Shown piece by piece: positions 10,607 through 21,051 of a DNA stretch of 64,000 nucleotides. Each line of letters starts with the position of its first letter. Positions within the stretch are counted from its first letter, which is position 1. Source of the DNA: Gracilariopsis chorda (lineage: Eukaryota > Rhodophyta > Florideophyceae > Gracilariales > Gracilariaceae); assembly GCA_003194525.1 (NCBI GenBank), contig NBIV01000029.1, positions 124,001 through 188,000 of the forward strand, read 5' to 3'. The notes below the pieces were generated by a model. That model was not told the origin of the DNA. It did no database searches and worked only from the letters and a program-made list of their open reading frames with translations. The position numbers were made by a program, and so were the translations under genes.

Positions 10607-12091
10607 ATGTCGGAAAACCGAACTATTCTTACCACAATCCCTGAGGCTCCATACGGGTTTGTTGAGGTTTTACCCGAGTCCCAAGTCCCTGGCCAGTATG
10701 TTGTCGGTCAGAGCTCTTTTACAGGCAACCCGGACATCAAGAAGCCATTTTTGCTAATACGGAATGTGGGTGGGTCCGCCGAAGAGTTTATGCTAGGTCT
10801 GCTCTCCATTTTCATGATTATGGTAGTAACAGAGCTGCTATTGACATTTCTGTCTCGCAAGAGAAGTGACATTGATGACGAAGAGAACGAATATGCATAC
10901 GCAGCAGTTCGTGTGGATGAATACCTTCGACTAAATATGGAAAGAGCTCTTCGAAGGGAAGGCTGGCCAAGAAGGGTCGGACAAAGAAGGAAAGTTCATT
11001 TAACAGTGACGGTCTTTGCGGTCGGTGCTGTCATATTACTTATTGATACTGGTACTATCTTCTTGACCCAGCCCAGCATATCTGTGAGCAAACCAGGAGA
11101 TTATAATCTCAAAGGTACCCATCCCATTGCTGCAAGCCCTGGACTCGGAAAGTTTTTGAGGAGGACTGCGATAGAGAGGCCATGCGTCACCCCGATCTTC
11201 TCGAACTCAAACCCACTACGAAACTTCTCAATGAGTGCCTGTACTACCCTTGGTTTGGAACAAGCACACACTCGCGTTACCGATACCGTCAATACAATCA
11301 AATTCGGATCATGGTTTCACGAAGGTGGTGGAGACCACATTATCACATTCGGTAACGCTAGCATCACAATGAAGACAAGGCTGTTTCTGTACGGGGTAGA
11401 AAATGGAACGAGGAGAATATTGTTTTCAATGTTGTACGAAGACTACCTACCTGCGATAAGATACTTACATGAACTTGTTATGTACGGAATCATGGAGGAG
11501 TCTTGTAACGCAAACTACGCAACAAGGACGTGTGACGAGGTATTGAAGGAGCATCGGAGTGAGTCAACACCAGTCAACAGGACTCTAGTTCTGTGGACTA
11601 CTCGCAAAGGAAAACGAAGGGAAAGTGTACTTGGTTTAGAAACTAACCTATTTCTTGAGATCAGAAAGCCTTGGGTAACTGTGTTCAAACGTGTGGGTCC
11701 ACTCTTAACAACGGAACAAGTTACAGAGGTTGAAGGTCCTGGTTCTTACTCACATATAAATACAGAAGAGAGACAGGAAAATATTCGTGGGCTACTTGTT
11801 CAAGAAAGTAGAAATCTGGGGGTAATTGGAATGCTCCTTGCTGATTCCGTTCTTGTCGCATTTCTTGTTTGTGCGAGGAGATACTGTCGGCCGGTATCCC
11901 TCTCCCAGAAGGCATGGGACTTGTTTGAAAAAATACATACAAAGGATACGGCTGCGCAAAGCATTCTAACAGACATTGAACCATTGCGGAATGTATCCGT
12001 TCACCAAAAGTTGCAAACCTCACGCTCTAGTCCTGTCCCTATTCTTGATAATTTTAGAGGATTGCGCTCAAGGTCATCAACGAAGAAATAA
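10607..12091 (+). CDS. Orphan three-pass membrane protein
   Basis: A 494-residue single open frame with a clean ATG and an upstream TATA box. Three hydrophobic segments are visible at about 61-82, 130-153 and 403-424. Between segments 1 and 2 lies a charged loop rich in Arg and acidic residues. Between 2 and 3 lies a domain of about 250 residues with several Cys and N-glycosylation sequons, which probably faces the lumen or cell exterior. The C-terminal tail (about 70 residues) is basic and Ser-rich. I recognise no family, so it may be lineage-specific. Its neighbour at 13,158 is secreted, but nothing shows that they act together. No frameshift or stop interrupts the frame, which argues for a living gene. 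Confidence 0.6.
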   Translation: MSENRTILTTIPEAPYGFVEVLPESQVPGQYVVGQSSFTGNPDIKKPFLLIRNVGGSAEEFMLGLLSIFMIMVVTELLLTFLSRKRSDIDDEENEYAYAAVRVDEYLRLNMERALRREGWPRRVGQRRKVHLTVTVFAVGAVILLIDTGTIFLTQPSISVSKPGDYNLKGTHPIAASPGLGKFLRRTAIERPCVTPIFSNSNPLRNFSMSACTTLGLEQAHTRVTDTVNTIKFGSWFHEGGGDHIITFGNASITMKTRLFLYGVENGTRRILFSMLYEDYLPAIRYLHELVMYGIMEESCNANYATRTCDEVLKEHRSESTPVNRTLVLWTTRKGKRRESVLGLETNLFLEIRKPWVTVFKRVGPLLTTEQVTEVEGPGSYSHINTEERQENIRGLLVQESRNLGVIGMLLADSVLVAFLVCARRYCRPVSLSQKAWDLFEKIHTKDTAAQSILTDIEPLRNVSVHQKLQTSRSSPVPILDNFRGLRSRSSTKK

Positions 12092-13157
12092 GAATGGCTT
12101 CGCTTCGCAGAGTAGCTCTACGCGCTCCTTGAAGTAAGATACCCTTATAAAACTGTAGTGGATAAATTGAAATGCGGATCTCTTGACATGGCCACTGCGA
12201 TATTGCGACTATGTACTATGCTGGCAGAATAACTTCTTGAAGTCCATAAAGGCCACAGTGTCATCCTGCTGGTAAATGTAATTAACTGAGCACGGTGTTC
12301 ATGGTCCATCGTATCTCAAGTCGATATTCGACATGAACCACAGAAGTTCTTGGCCTTCGTGAAAAGAGAAAGCCTTTACTGAAAGCTCTCCCTCAGCTTA
12401 GTAATAGAAAGCTGTTGTCCACAATAAAGAAGAAGAAGACTCTCAAGCCGTTATACATGACTGATTCACTTTGAAGTACAGAAGTTTTGTGGAGATTAAC
12501 ACAAAATGACAGTGTCTCCTAAATCTCAGGGCAGCCCTTCCCAATCTTGATGTGCAGCCCTCCTTAATGACATAAATCTCGGACAAATGCCTTGATTAAC
12601 ATGTCTAGTTGCACTCGTTTTGTCCAAAGAAACTCCACTTTCGTCGGCTTCTACGAATCTCTGCAGACAGCCGCTGCAAGCAGTCAGTCGTTAGTCAGCT
12701 TAATTTTAGACGCTGTCATTGAGTCACAAATCACGGGCCTGTCTGCAAGCCAATTTGTCAGTCACAACATAGTTTTGACGTTCCGGGTGAGTGACGAAAA
12801 CTTATTCACAAGTTTTGTTCTCGAAGTCTGAAGAAAACGTACTACTGAACATAAGCTTCTAGAACACGGAACTGGAGACGGGTGCCACATACCTGGGCTG
12901 CTTGCATATAGTCGTTCCAGCTTAGAGCTACGTGCGCTTGTAGAACCGTAACTGATCTCAATCTATTGTCTCCGATTCTTTTCTTTGCCATGGAGACAGT
13001 TTGCTGCAGAGAACAGCAACAAACAGCGGAGGCTTATGAATTGCTACGTGCTACATAAGAGCGCCTGCTTTACATGAAGGAATGAATCTGAGTCAATGAT
13101 ATCTAGATCTCATGCTTCGAAACTGATATTCGCGAAGACTAGAAAAATTGGTGAGCG
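12092..13157. other. Gene-free spacer
   Basis: Only short frames (longest about 79 codons) without features. No TE domain could be assigned on either strand. Confidence 0.4.
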
Positions 13158-14081
13158 ATGGTTTTACACAGACATAGCAGAGTTCTACTCACCATTTTGA
13201 CTTTACTATGTGCCACTGAGATCTCCGGAAGAACGTATGGCACGTTCTTCAAAGCGGCGGCTGAGTGTGTCGCAAGGCAAAATCTCTGTGATTCGCATGT
13301 AGCGAAGAGCAGTATTCATTGCAAGGAAGACACTTTTGTCAAGAAGCAGTCGCGCAGCTGCCGGAATGCAGCTTGTAAGTATTGTACGTGGCCATCCAGC
13401 ACGAATGATAATGCTTGCTATAGTTGGGCCATTAGGCATTGGTGTGCTTCATTCCCAGGAGTGCAAAACGGCCAGACACTAAAACCGGGTCGGATGCCAC
13501 ACAAAGACCCGTATCGGTGCGTATGGCACGGGAGAGATAAAGAACTGGTTCTGGATTTAAAATTCTTCACAGCATGGGGAGGGTGGACTCAAAACGGAGA
13601 TGGTTTGGAATGGAAAAGATACCTATCGAAAGGGATTGATGAGCCTGGAAGCGGCGAAATGTGCTTCAAATTCGCCGTTCCTGAGGATGGCTTCTACTAC
13701 TTTACTGCACTTACGTCAGCCCCTCATCCAACTGATCATAACGACATGTGGGTAAGGATTCAAACAGGCATCCGACTATATAGAGGTAAAACTCATGTAT
13801 ACTGGATGACTGTCAGGAAGTACATAAAAGCCTACCAAAACCTGGGTGAAAACAGGATTAACGACATCTTGTCTTCGGTTGACCACAACCCACATTACTT
13901 CGTATCTGAGAAGCTTATGCAGAATGAAACACATACGGTTTGTATCTCTGGACGTAGTTCGAGGTTTACGGTGTACAAGCTTGTGTTCGTGAAGTGCTCA
14001 CCGACCAATGGATCATGCAATAGGTGGGGCCGGTATATAAGAGAGAAAATGAACTCCCTCGTCGAGCCCATTTGTAAGTAA
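13158..14081 (+). CDS. Orphan secreted Cys-rich protein
   Basis: A 307-residue single open frame. Residues 1-24 form a typical signal peptide: a short basic start, the hydrophobic core VLLTILTLLCA, and a small-residue cleavage area near ISG. The N-terminal third (25-120) holds about ten cysteines, which suggests a disulphide-bonded domain. The middle (about 130-260) is rich in Trp, Tyr and Phe (for example FFTAWGGWTQNGDG and DGFYYFTALTS) and looks like a beta-rich binding domain. N-glycosylation sequons occur late in the protein. No catalytic motif is visible. A cell-wall or extracellular binding role is plausible but unproven. The gene ends cleanly at 14,081. Confidence 0.6.
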   Translation: MVLHRHSRVLLTILTLLCATEISGRTYGTFFKAAAECVARQNLCDSHVAKSSIHCKEDTFVKKQSRSCRNAACKYCTWPSSTNDNACYSWAIRHWCASFPGVQNGQTLKPGRMPHKDPYRCVWHGRDKELVLDLKFFTAWGGWTQNGDGLEWKRYLSKGIDEPGSGEMCFKFAVPEDGFYYFTALTSAPHPTDHNDMWVRIQTGIRLYRGKTHVYWMTVRKYIKAYQNLGENRINDILSSVDHNPHYFVSEKLMQNETHTVCISGRSSRFTVYKLVFVKCSPTNGSCNRWGRYIREKMNSLVEPICK

Positions 14082-14681
14082 AGAGAAATGGAGTTGAGCT
14101 TTTGCGATACTTTATATATGGGAAACACTCCCTAGAGAACTTTCATCAGAAACACAAATGCTAGACTGCCTGCTACAACAAGCATACGCCAGAAGGATCT
14201 TAGTCCGATGGCTAGAAGGATAGTGGGAAAAGGCCAATCTAACTGGCATTCCTTTACGCACTTTCATCTCCTTATCAATATTCCGCGAGTTGTTTGAGCG
14301 ATTCTGTCTTGAACGGCATCGGTACCACAGGGGTAACTACTGCCTTTGTCTTCTGCATAGACCGCTATTAGAACCCGACGCAGTTCCTGAAGACTTCATT
14401 CCTTAAAGTGCTTGTTCGTACTTAGAAAAACCACCCAGTGAGATATATCTCAGACGCAGTTCAAGTAAGTTGTGCATAAATCTCACAAAAACCGCTCCAA
14501 CTTCTCTGTTGATGATAATACTAACCTATAATCAAACGCAAAGAGACACACCCAACTTCGTTCCCCTTCAGGAGGGATGTTACCAGGGCTATCACATTCA
14601 AGTTGCTCATAACCAGACAAAGCGAATGGCTAGCTATCCAGCTTGCAAATCAGGACGGCTTAGAGGCGAGTAGGCGGCTAT
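14082..14681. other. Gene-free spacer
   Basis: No supported gene, repeat or RNA. The spacer separates the convergent secreted-protein and BAG-domain genes, so it should hold both 3' untranslated regions. Confidence 0.4.
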
Positions 14682-15326
14682 TCACGACTTCCCACGACGT
14701 GCTTTTATCTCACCATACTTGTCTCGTTGGAACAACTGCAGATCTTCATTGACATGATCTACATCCCTGAGCAGGGCTTGTACTCTTGCTACTAAACCTT
14801 TTCTCTCAGATCTAATGGAATCTGCATCGCGACCATCTCCGGCGCTCAGACCATCGAGCTCTTCGAGCAATCGCATGCATTCTTCCTCTATCACACGAAC
14901 GCTCTTCTGATCTCTTCCGAGAGCCTCCAACGTCTTCGGAGCGTCAAGAAACCCTTGCACGTGCTTGTTCATTGATCGCTTAGCTTGGCGGAGATCGTCG
15001 GACAGTTTACTCAGTTTGGCAGAACACGACCGCACGGAACGAAGAGTGGGGGATACTGGGGCGGTTGACCCGCCGGGCATACTTCGACGGATGAGCATGG
15101 CTTTGCTTTTGCCTGTGATACCGAGTGCTTCTAGCAGAGCGCTTTTGTTAGCCAGCGATACTCTCTTGCCTTTGAGCAGAATAGTCTGCTGCTGAGCGGG
15201 AACTTGCGTGGCTCGCTCGATGTCAGATTGCAAGTCTCCCAAAGTTGTTCGGAGAGGAATCTTATAGGAAGAGCGATTAAACAGCAGGGTTAACTTCGGA
15301 CGGTCAGTTTCATCCGAGTTACTCAT
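14682..15326 (-). CDS. BAG-domain co-chaperone with ubiquitin-like domain
   Basis: A 214-residue protein. The first ATG is at 15,326; the frame is open further upstream but offers no earlier ATG that I trust. Residues about 10-81 form a ubiquitin-like fold (KLTLLFNRSSYKIPLRTTLGDL, then LLKGKRVS and LLEALGI with KAMLIRR). Residues about 100-192 are a helical BAG domain whose last helix carries the Hsp70-binding pattern RSERKGLVARVQALLRDVD. In the BAG1 class the BAG domain binds the Hsp70 ATPase domain and promotes nucleotide release, and the ubiquitin-like part can link to the proteasome. Both domains are present in the usual order. The gene is convergent with the secreted-protein gene and stands alone. 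Confidence 0.75.
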   Translation of the reverse strand: MSNSDETDRPKLTLLFNRSSYKIPLRTTLGDLQSDIERATQVPAQQQTILLKGKRVSLANKSALLEALGITGKSKAMLIRRSMPGGSTAPVSPTLRSVRSCSAKLSKLSDDLRQAKRSMNKHVQGFLDAPKTLEALGRDQKSVRVIEEECMRLLEELDGLSAGDGRDADSIRSERKGLVARVQALLRDVDHVNEDLQLFQRDKYGEIKARRGKS

Positions 15327-15737
15327 CTCTGACTTGTCTGTGGTGTCGCGTGTGTAGTTTTGTGAGCGCAAACTGATTCAAAGCTGCTCAACTGCCAGTC
15401 TTCGTTCCGTGAGATCACTTCGTAACCTGAAAAGTCTGTTCAAGAGTCTGATGCTGAATCCTACTTCAAAGTGTTCAAATCTGCTGCACCTGTGGTAGTC
15501 CGCGGTCTCCAGAAAAATACCCAAGAGTATCTACAGGCGGTGATGTTGCCCAGTGAATCGGAATCGTAAGGGCTAGCGTCCCCATCTGAGAGATATCATG
15601 ATGGTTCCATAGAGAGTTGTGAAACGAGTTTCACAGGTCGAAAAAATACTAAATTTGATATCAGGTCAAACTTATTGTAAACGTTAATCGCCGCAACGGT
15701 AGATCACCGAAAGGGTATGCTAAAGTAGAACTACTGT
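15327..15737. other. Gene-free spacer upstream of the BAG gene
   Basis: Promoter side of the minus-strand BAG gene. No clear TATA box or other site is recognisable. Confidence 0.35.
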
Positions 15738-16055
15738 AGCGAAGTTTTAGGGGGTCTGGTGAATCTACGTTGTGTGACATATGTACATGAAACAGCCAAT
15801 CAGAGCTCGTTAGCCTCAAAAATTGGCCTGGGCAGACCGCCCAAAACCTCCACTCTTTTGAGGACGGCCAAAACAGCCAATAGCAGCCCGTTATCCTCAG
15901 AAATACTTTGCATAAATCTTCACAAATGAATGGCCACAGCACATAAACAGAGTATTGGTCAATTTGTAAATGGGCGCATTGCATAGCCATCATGAAGTGC
16001 TTACCTCAAAAATGCCGCCACGTTCAACACCAAGCACTGTGCAGTCCGACAGTCT
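15738..16055 (-). repeat. Dispersed repeat R1 (inverted partner at 29.95-30.27 kb)
   Basis: Read on the minus strand, this stretch aligns with 29,945-30,270 on the plus strand for about 310 bases at roughly 80 percent by eye. Shared landmarks are GATGGCTATGCAATG, TTTGAGGCTAACGAGC and CTGTTTCATGTACATATG. Both copies can be read as short frames with similar peptides, but neither has a domain, so a non-coding mobile repeat (MITE- or SINE-like) is more likely. No terminal inverted repeat or target duplication is obvious. Confidence 0.6.
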
Positions 16056-17800
16056 TGGGCAAATTTGGAATAAATTTGGAAAGAGAGGATTTTGCCATGT
16101 TTTTGAGGACTTCATAACTGCTCTCAGAGCAGTTCTCAACAAGTGCGACTTTTCGCTGAGATCACGATCCGGAAACAACAACCGTCTCTCCAGTCATTTT
16201 CTCTCAAGACTCTTGCAAGAACAGAACAGCCTTTGATTCGACTTATGTTTTATGCATTGAAACGACAAGAGTAAGTTTTTCTCATCGTCAATATTATATT
16301 CAGAGCTTTGATACGGCATAACCCCGGGAATGTTCGTCCTACACTGCTCTCAAATTCGTTCTGCATTAATGCACTTAACTTCTTCCCGCTAATAGTTCTT
16401 CAAACTAACATGGATATCATACCGCCTAAAATGTCCGTAGACACGTATCATTATGGGCTTCGTATGGGATGGGACAGATGCATCGCTACTATTGGCTTAA
16501 ATTGCGCCATAAAAACTCTTCCATTTCTCTTGAAGCCATTTATAAAACATTGCATCGAACAAGTGCATCATTACTTTTTTTTCAACAATGCATTGTGAAA
16601 ACACTGTACTGCAAATCAATGCCCCCATTTTCTTTTACATGTTCCTTTCAAGAATGGCGCAAACCTTCAAATAACGAAGAAGATTGTGGTTCAAAAAGGT
16701 ACTGTGCAGCGTCTATATAAGCGCTATCAAGACTTTCAAATACATGGCCAAGATTCGTCGAAGGTTTAGACCGAAATCAATTGTGCTGTCCTTGTTAGTT
16801 CCAAAAACCCTCAACATGGAGCAAACAATCATTACTACTTTGAATCTGCTTTTATAGATAGAATGTGCACTGTGTTGCTGCAGAAGTATCTATTTCGTTT
16901 TGACAACTGCTTACGAACTGTGTCTTCCAGTCTTAACTCTTTATGGTTTCTGAACTCTTTGATTGCGGTGGAGATAACCACGACTAAAAGAGCTTCAATC
17001 GGAGCAAAGGAGTACCGTTTTATTATATCGGTGAAGAAACGGATTGGATATTGGTTTTGTAATAACGTTTTTGCAAGCCAATAATTGTTTTTGAGTTAAC
17101 TGTACTGGTTTCGTTGGCCTGTGGCTATGGTTTTGATTAAATATCTCACATGGAAGATTTCCGGGTATGAGTTCTGGATCTGCTGATACGACTTTGCATT
17201 TTGATTCCATTCCCGACAAAAACTCTTCGCAAAATGGAGTGAGAATGAAGTATTAGATGTATAGTATGTGACAGAATAGAATAAGAAATGCCCAGGAAAA
17301 GACGCACGTACCCTGACGACGACAGGGCTGGAGCACTTTAATAGGTCCGAAGCGCTACAAAAAAATGGTTCATTACGCTACGAAGATACAGGGTGTTGCG
17401 TCAAGCCTTGAACGCTGCTGGGCAGCTCACAGAAGGCAAAATAAGTCCGTTTCCATATTTTTCGGTGCTGACGTACTGTTTGCTCGCCATATCTACTCGC
17501 CGTAGACTCTCCACGCTATCCATGCACACCTCTGATCGGCCTTTCAACCCCATTAGCTGCAACCCCTACTTTCCATGGCCAACCGATGGCACCCAAAGAC
17601 ATCTGACACCAGCCCTTGACTCTTATCAGCATAAATAACGCCTGGCTATTGCACCCAACGATACCTAGGAACACATGCCGCTGGAATCTCACCCCGAAGA
17701 AACGCTAGAAACCCTATTCCGTCAATCTAGATGGCATTGTTCTATACTATTTCACCCACAGCTTAATTGTGAGTTGTATTTCGAAATAAGAAATAATTGA
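16056..17800. other. Gene-free AT-rich stretch
   Basis: Several frames of 60-96 codons occur on both strands, none with a recognisable domain. It is probably decayed TE sequence. No RNA gene is visible. Confidence 0.4.
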
Positions 17801-18682
17801 ATGCCTCTATTGGTGGATTTTTCTACAGCGGAGGACTATATCATAGATCTGGTTTTCTTAGAGTCAGACACTGAGGATGAAGATTATGAGAGACGACGAA
17901 AAGCAGTTGTACCGTCGCTAACGCGTGAAATCGCAGAAAGTCTTCAGCAGTTTTATAAGGATGTGAATAGATACATGGGTGTACCACTGAGCCCTTCAAC
18001 ACCATAAAATAAGAAGGGAAGGCGTAGTTTAACTTTACATCTCTCTCTGCTCTGCCCTGGGAAAAGTGAGGAGGATAGCTTCAAATACTTCATATCCTAT
18101 GCAAACCTGCGTGAAATGTTTTGCAACGCGTTGCTTGGGGCAGGGTTAATGGAGCTCAAGCCTTCTGCCGGTGATTTAATATGTCATTCAGATGAGGGCT
18201 TGTAATTTTTTTCGTATGTCTGCAATGATAAAGAATTGGAAAGTCATAATTTCGACCGATGATCAGAGAAAAAGTATTTCTGCATCGCTTACGGAAACTT
18301 TATATGACTCTGACTGTGAAATTCGTCGACGCTTTCTGCCCATAGAAATCCATGACTGTCCTTGGGTACTTTTTTTGATGGAGAGGAAAACGACCGATGA
18401 TGGATCGGAAGAAAGAGTTCTGTCGTTGGTGGAAGTTTGAAGCTCAAATGTTCAATCCATGTGCAGAAATGTTTCGAAACAGTAGTGGATCGATGCCTAC
18501 CGCCTCCGTTTGATGTTAGTTGGAAGTATGAACCCAATAACTACATATTGGAAACTCTGAAGTATGAGAAGCAACGAGATTTAAACAGCTGCGGTGCTTA
18601 CATAAAATTGGCTGTGGCCGAATGCGTTAGACCTACAGAATGTATGCCAAATGACACATTTTCTTCTGAGCATTACTTTTAA
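17801..18682 (+). pseudogene. Ulp1/C48-type cysteine protease relic
   Basis: The region holds several plus-strand frames that together resemble the C-terminal half of an Ulp1-like (peptidase C48) protease. A tract around 18,330-18,380 reads HDCPWVLFLMERK, like the catalytic-His strand. A tract around 18,560-18,620 reads QRDLNSCGAYIKLAVAE, matching the Q..D...CG signature that carries the catalytic Cys. The frame is interrupted by stops and shifts between 18,007 and 18,437, so it is not a working gene. Such proteases are often carried by Mutator-like (KI-MULE) elements. The FAR1-like and MULE relics nearby fit that origin, but linkage is inference. Confidence 0.5.
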
Positions 18683-19255
18683 TTCACCAAGAACTATAGA
18701 TGGGTCTGTGCTGAATCCAGATTAGGATACATTCTGAGCACTACGATCAGCAACAGTCTTGTACAGTCAACGGAAGTTTTCGAAGAGGAGTATATTCTAG
18801 GAAAACTAAAGTAGTCTTACCGCATCCGTCACACAAGAACTATGAAGAGGAAGGTTTATCGAATTCGTGAGGAAAGAAGTCAAACTGCTGGTCAGAAAGA
18901 GCGCAAGTATGTACGGAAGCGTTGAAGAAAGTTAGATTCATGGACTCATCGGTAATTGTGAATTCCCTATGGAAAAGGATAATTGATCGTGCCTTGAACT
19001 TGGGTACGACAAATTTCCCTATCCATGCGATTCCAACCTGAAATCAGGAACTGCCAAAATTGTCTACGCACACTGAAGTGGGTAATGAGCTTTGGAAATG
19101 AAAAAAAGTTGTCGAAGGAGAGTGTGGTAGACTTTCCATAATAGATATATGATATGACGAGTGAAGGACATTCCTATGGTCTACACTACTGGCGCTTATC
19201 CGTTAACAAACACCACAAATACTATCTTTCCTTTCGGCTGCGATGACTCACATAC
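18683..19255. other. Spacer between relics
   Basis: No open frame of note. Probably eroded interior of the same DNA transposon. Confidence 0.35.
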
Positions 19256-19897
19256 GTGTCACCGTGGAATTGTAAGGCCTCTATTACAGGAAAGTTGCTC
19301 GCCGATAGGTCTGTATGGAACATGTGCTATAGTCTGAACCATAACCACGACTCTCTGGAGCTGCGTCTTCCAGAGATGAGGAGAAGAGTCAGAACAGTAT
19401 GTAGCTCAATATTTTACCAGGTTCCGAGAGATCACAAACATTGTTTGCAGCCAAAGTTCACGCTGAGCCTTCGAAATAACAGCATCGAAAACTTCGTAGA
19501 TGTAAAAACGTTCACGGACAGTTGGCATATGTGTAACTATGCAATATCTTCTTCAAAGAAAGAGAATGACATTGCTGAGTCCTCAAAACCAGGAAGACCG
19601 CAGGCAGGACGCTCATGGACAAATGAAGACAAAGCAGCGCAACATGAGAAAATAACTCATATTGAACCGAATTCGTTGAATGAGAATGTGTTGCCGCGGT
19701 TGGACAGTCTGTGGGATGTGAAAAGCTCGGGACTCACAGACGTAGAGAATATGAAGAGGTTTGGAAACCTTGATATACCAGAAACGTTCCAGAACCAAGC
19801 AAAAGAGGTCGAGAATCGCTGTAACAAAGAGGAGAGATCTTCTGAGATAGAAGTTTTTTTGGGGTTTTTCAGCGCTCTGAAATGCTCGCCACATTGA
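19256..19897 (+). pseudogene. FAR1/WRKY-GCM1-type zinc-finger relic of a MULE
   Basis: A 213-codon open frame. Its early part contains a Cys, then SVWNMCYSLNHNHD, which is the Trp...HNHD end of the FAR1-type DNA-binding domain found at the N-terminus of Mutator-like transposases. The remainder is charged and Ser-rich without a DDE domain. No true start or downstream transposase follows directly, so this is a fragment. It lies on the same strand as the Ulp1 relic and the MULE at 27.2 kb, but it is a second FAR1-like domain and therefore probably a different copy. Confidence 0.45.
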
Positions 19898-20144
19898 CGT
19901 CTTTTATCGATAGGAATAAGAAAAATGCGCCAGGGAGAGAATAGCTCACTCAACTACGGTTTTTAAGTGCGGCGTTTGGTTATGACATACCTATCCAATA
20001 CTCTAGATACCGCGAATGTGAGAGCATAGGGGAGAGAAGCACTGGAGCAGAACAGCGAGTTCTGAAACGTCTAGTAGTTGTATGCTAGAAAGCGGACAGC
20101 ATATAGGAGTATCTCAACACCCCACTCTTAATGATTTACACATG

Positions 20145-20584
20145 TATGAGGGGGGTGTTGTTGATTGACGGGAGGCGGTGCGCCAATAAACCGCCCTGTA
20201 TGCCCCTCTACGCGCATGCAAAACTGCCATTTGGCGCAACGCCTCCCTACCACTTAAAACATTCAGCAGCAGCAGCAGCAGCAAAGCTTCCTGCTTACTG
20301 GCTGGCACTCCCATAATGACTGCAGTGCCACCCAGTTACAAAAAGCAACGTGTCGCGCTTTCTCATCATTGGATGGCACTGCAGTCAATTTAGGCACCTA
20401 AAAACAAACCCCTACGGCTCCACATACTCTCAGCGCCGCGGCGCCCCGTGGTTCTACGAGTGCTATTGCGAGCGCAAGCGAGCAAAGTGCTCGGAGAGCC
20501 TCCGAACGCTACTAAATACACAAAGCTACAAAACCAACGCGGCGCGCAGCGCCGCCCACGGCCGAAGGCCGTTTCCACTTGTCT
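20145..20584 (+). mobile_element. Non-autonomous Helitron-like unit, copy 1
   Basis: A 440-bp unit starting TATGAGGGGGGTGTT. Near its 5' end is an inverted repeat (GGAGGCGGTGCGCCA at 20,171-20,185 against TGGCGCAACGCCTCC at 20,232-20,246, one mismatch). A CAG repeat sits in the middle, and the unit closes with a double hairpin (GGCGC-GCA-GCGCC then CGGCC-GAA-GGCCG) followed by TTTCCACTTGTC. A second copy follows 24 bases later in the same orientation. The double hairpin is nearly identical to the one after the Helitron gene at 27.1 kb. Subterminal stem-loops at both ends resemble the Helentron/Helitron2 class. The unit has no coding capacity. Confidence 0.65.
20263..20283 (+). repeat. CAG microsatellite in unit copy 1
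   Basis: Six to seven CAG triplets. The matching site in the second unit is one triplet longer, so the array has changed length since duplication. Confidence 0.8.
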
Positions 20585-20608
20585 CTCCATTATAAGTATT
20601 TGTTCCTC

Positions 20609-21051
20609 TATGAGGGGGGTGTTCTTGATTGAATGGAGGCGTTGCGCCACAAATTCGCTTTGCACGCCCCCGTTTGCCCATGCAAATCGCCCATTTGGCG
20701 CAACGCCTCCCTACCATTTAAAAAATTCAGCAGCAGCAGCAGCAGCAGCAAAGCTTGCTGCTTACTGGCTGGCACTCCCATAATGACTGCAGTGCCATCC
20801 AGTTACACAAAGCAACGTGTCGCACTTTTTCATCATTGGCTGGCACTGCAGTCCATTTAGGCAACTAAACACAAATCCCTACGGCTCCACATACTCTAGG
20901 CGCCGCGGCGCCCCGTGGTTCTACGAGTGCTATTGCGAGCGCAAGCGAGCAAAGTGCTCGGAGAGCCTCCGAACGCTACTAAAAACACAAAGCTACAAAA
21001 ACAACGCGGCGCGCAGCGCCGCCCACGGCCGAAGGCCGTTTCCACTTGTCT
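20609..21051 (+). mobile_element. Non-autonomous Helitron-like unit, copy 2
   Basis: A 443-bp direct repeat of the preceding unit, very similar throughout. Its 5' inverted repeat is perfect over 15 bp (20,635-20,649 with 20,696-20,710). The CAG array (about 20,728-20,750), the internal GAGCGCAAGCGAGC and GGAGAGCCTCCG palindromes and the 3' double hairpin are all present. Sequence after the hairpin (CACTTGTCTAACC...) also resembles what follows the hairpin of the second Helitron near 50.5 kb, so the true end may lie a few bases further. Head-to-tail tandem copies are a known product of rolling-circle transposition. Confidence 0.65.

Noticed and set aside
12592-12831. A 79-codon plus-strand frame between the two orphan genes
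   Set aside because: Low-complexity Ser/Val content, no features, and no promoter-like sequence ahead of it.
20350-20860. Several frames of 60-111 codons in the tandem 440-bp units
   Set aside because: They recur only because the unit is repeated, run through the CAG array and hairpins, and have no protein-like features.
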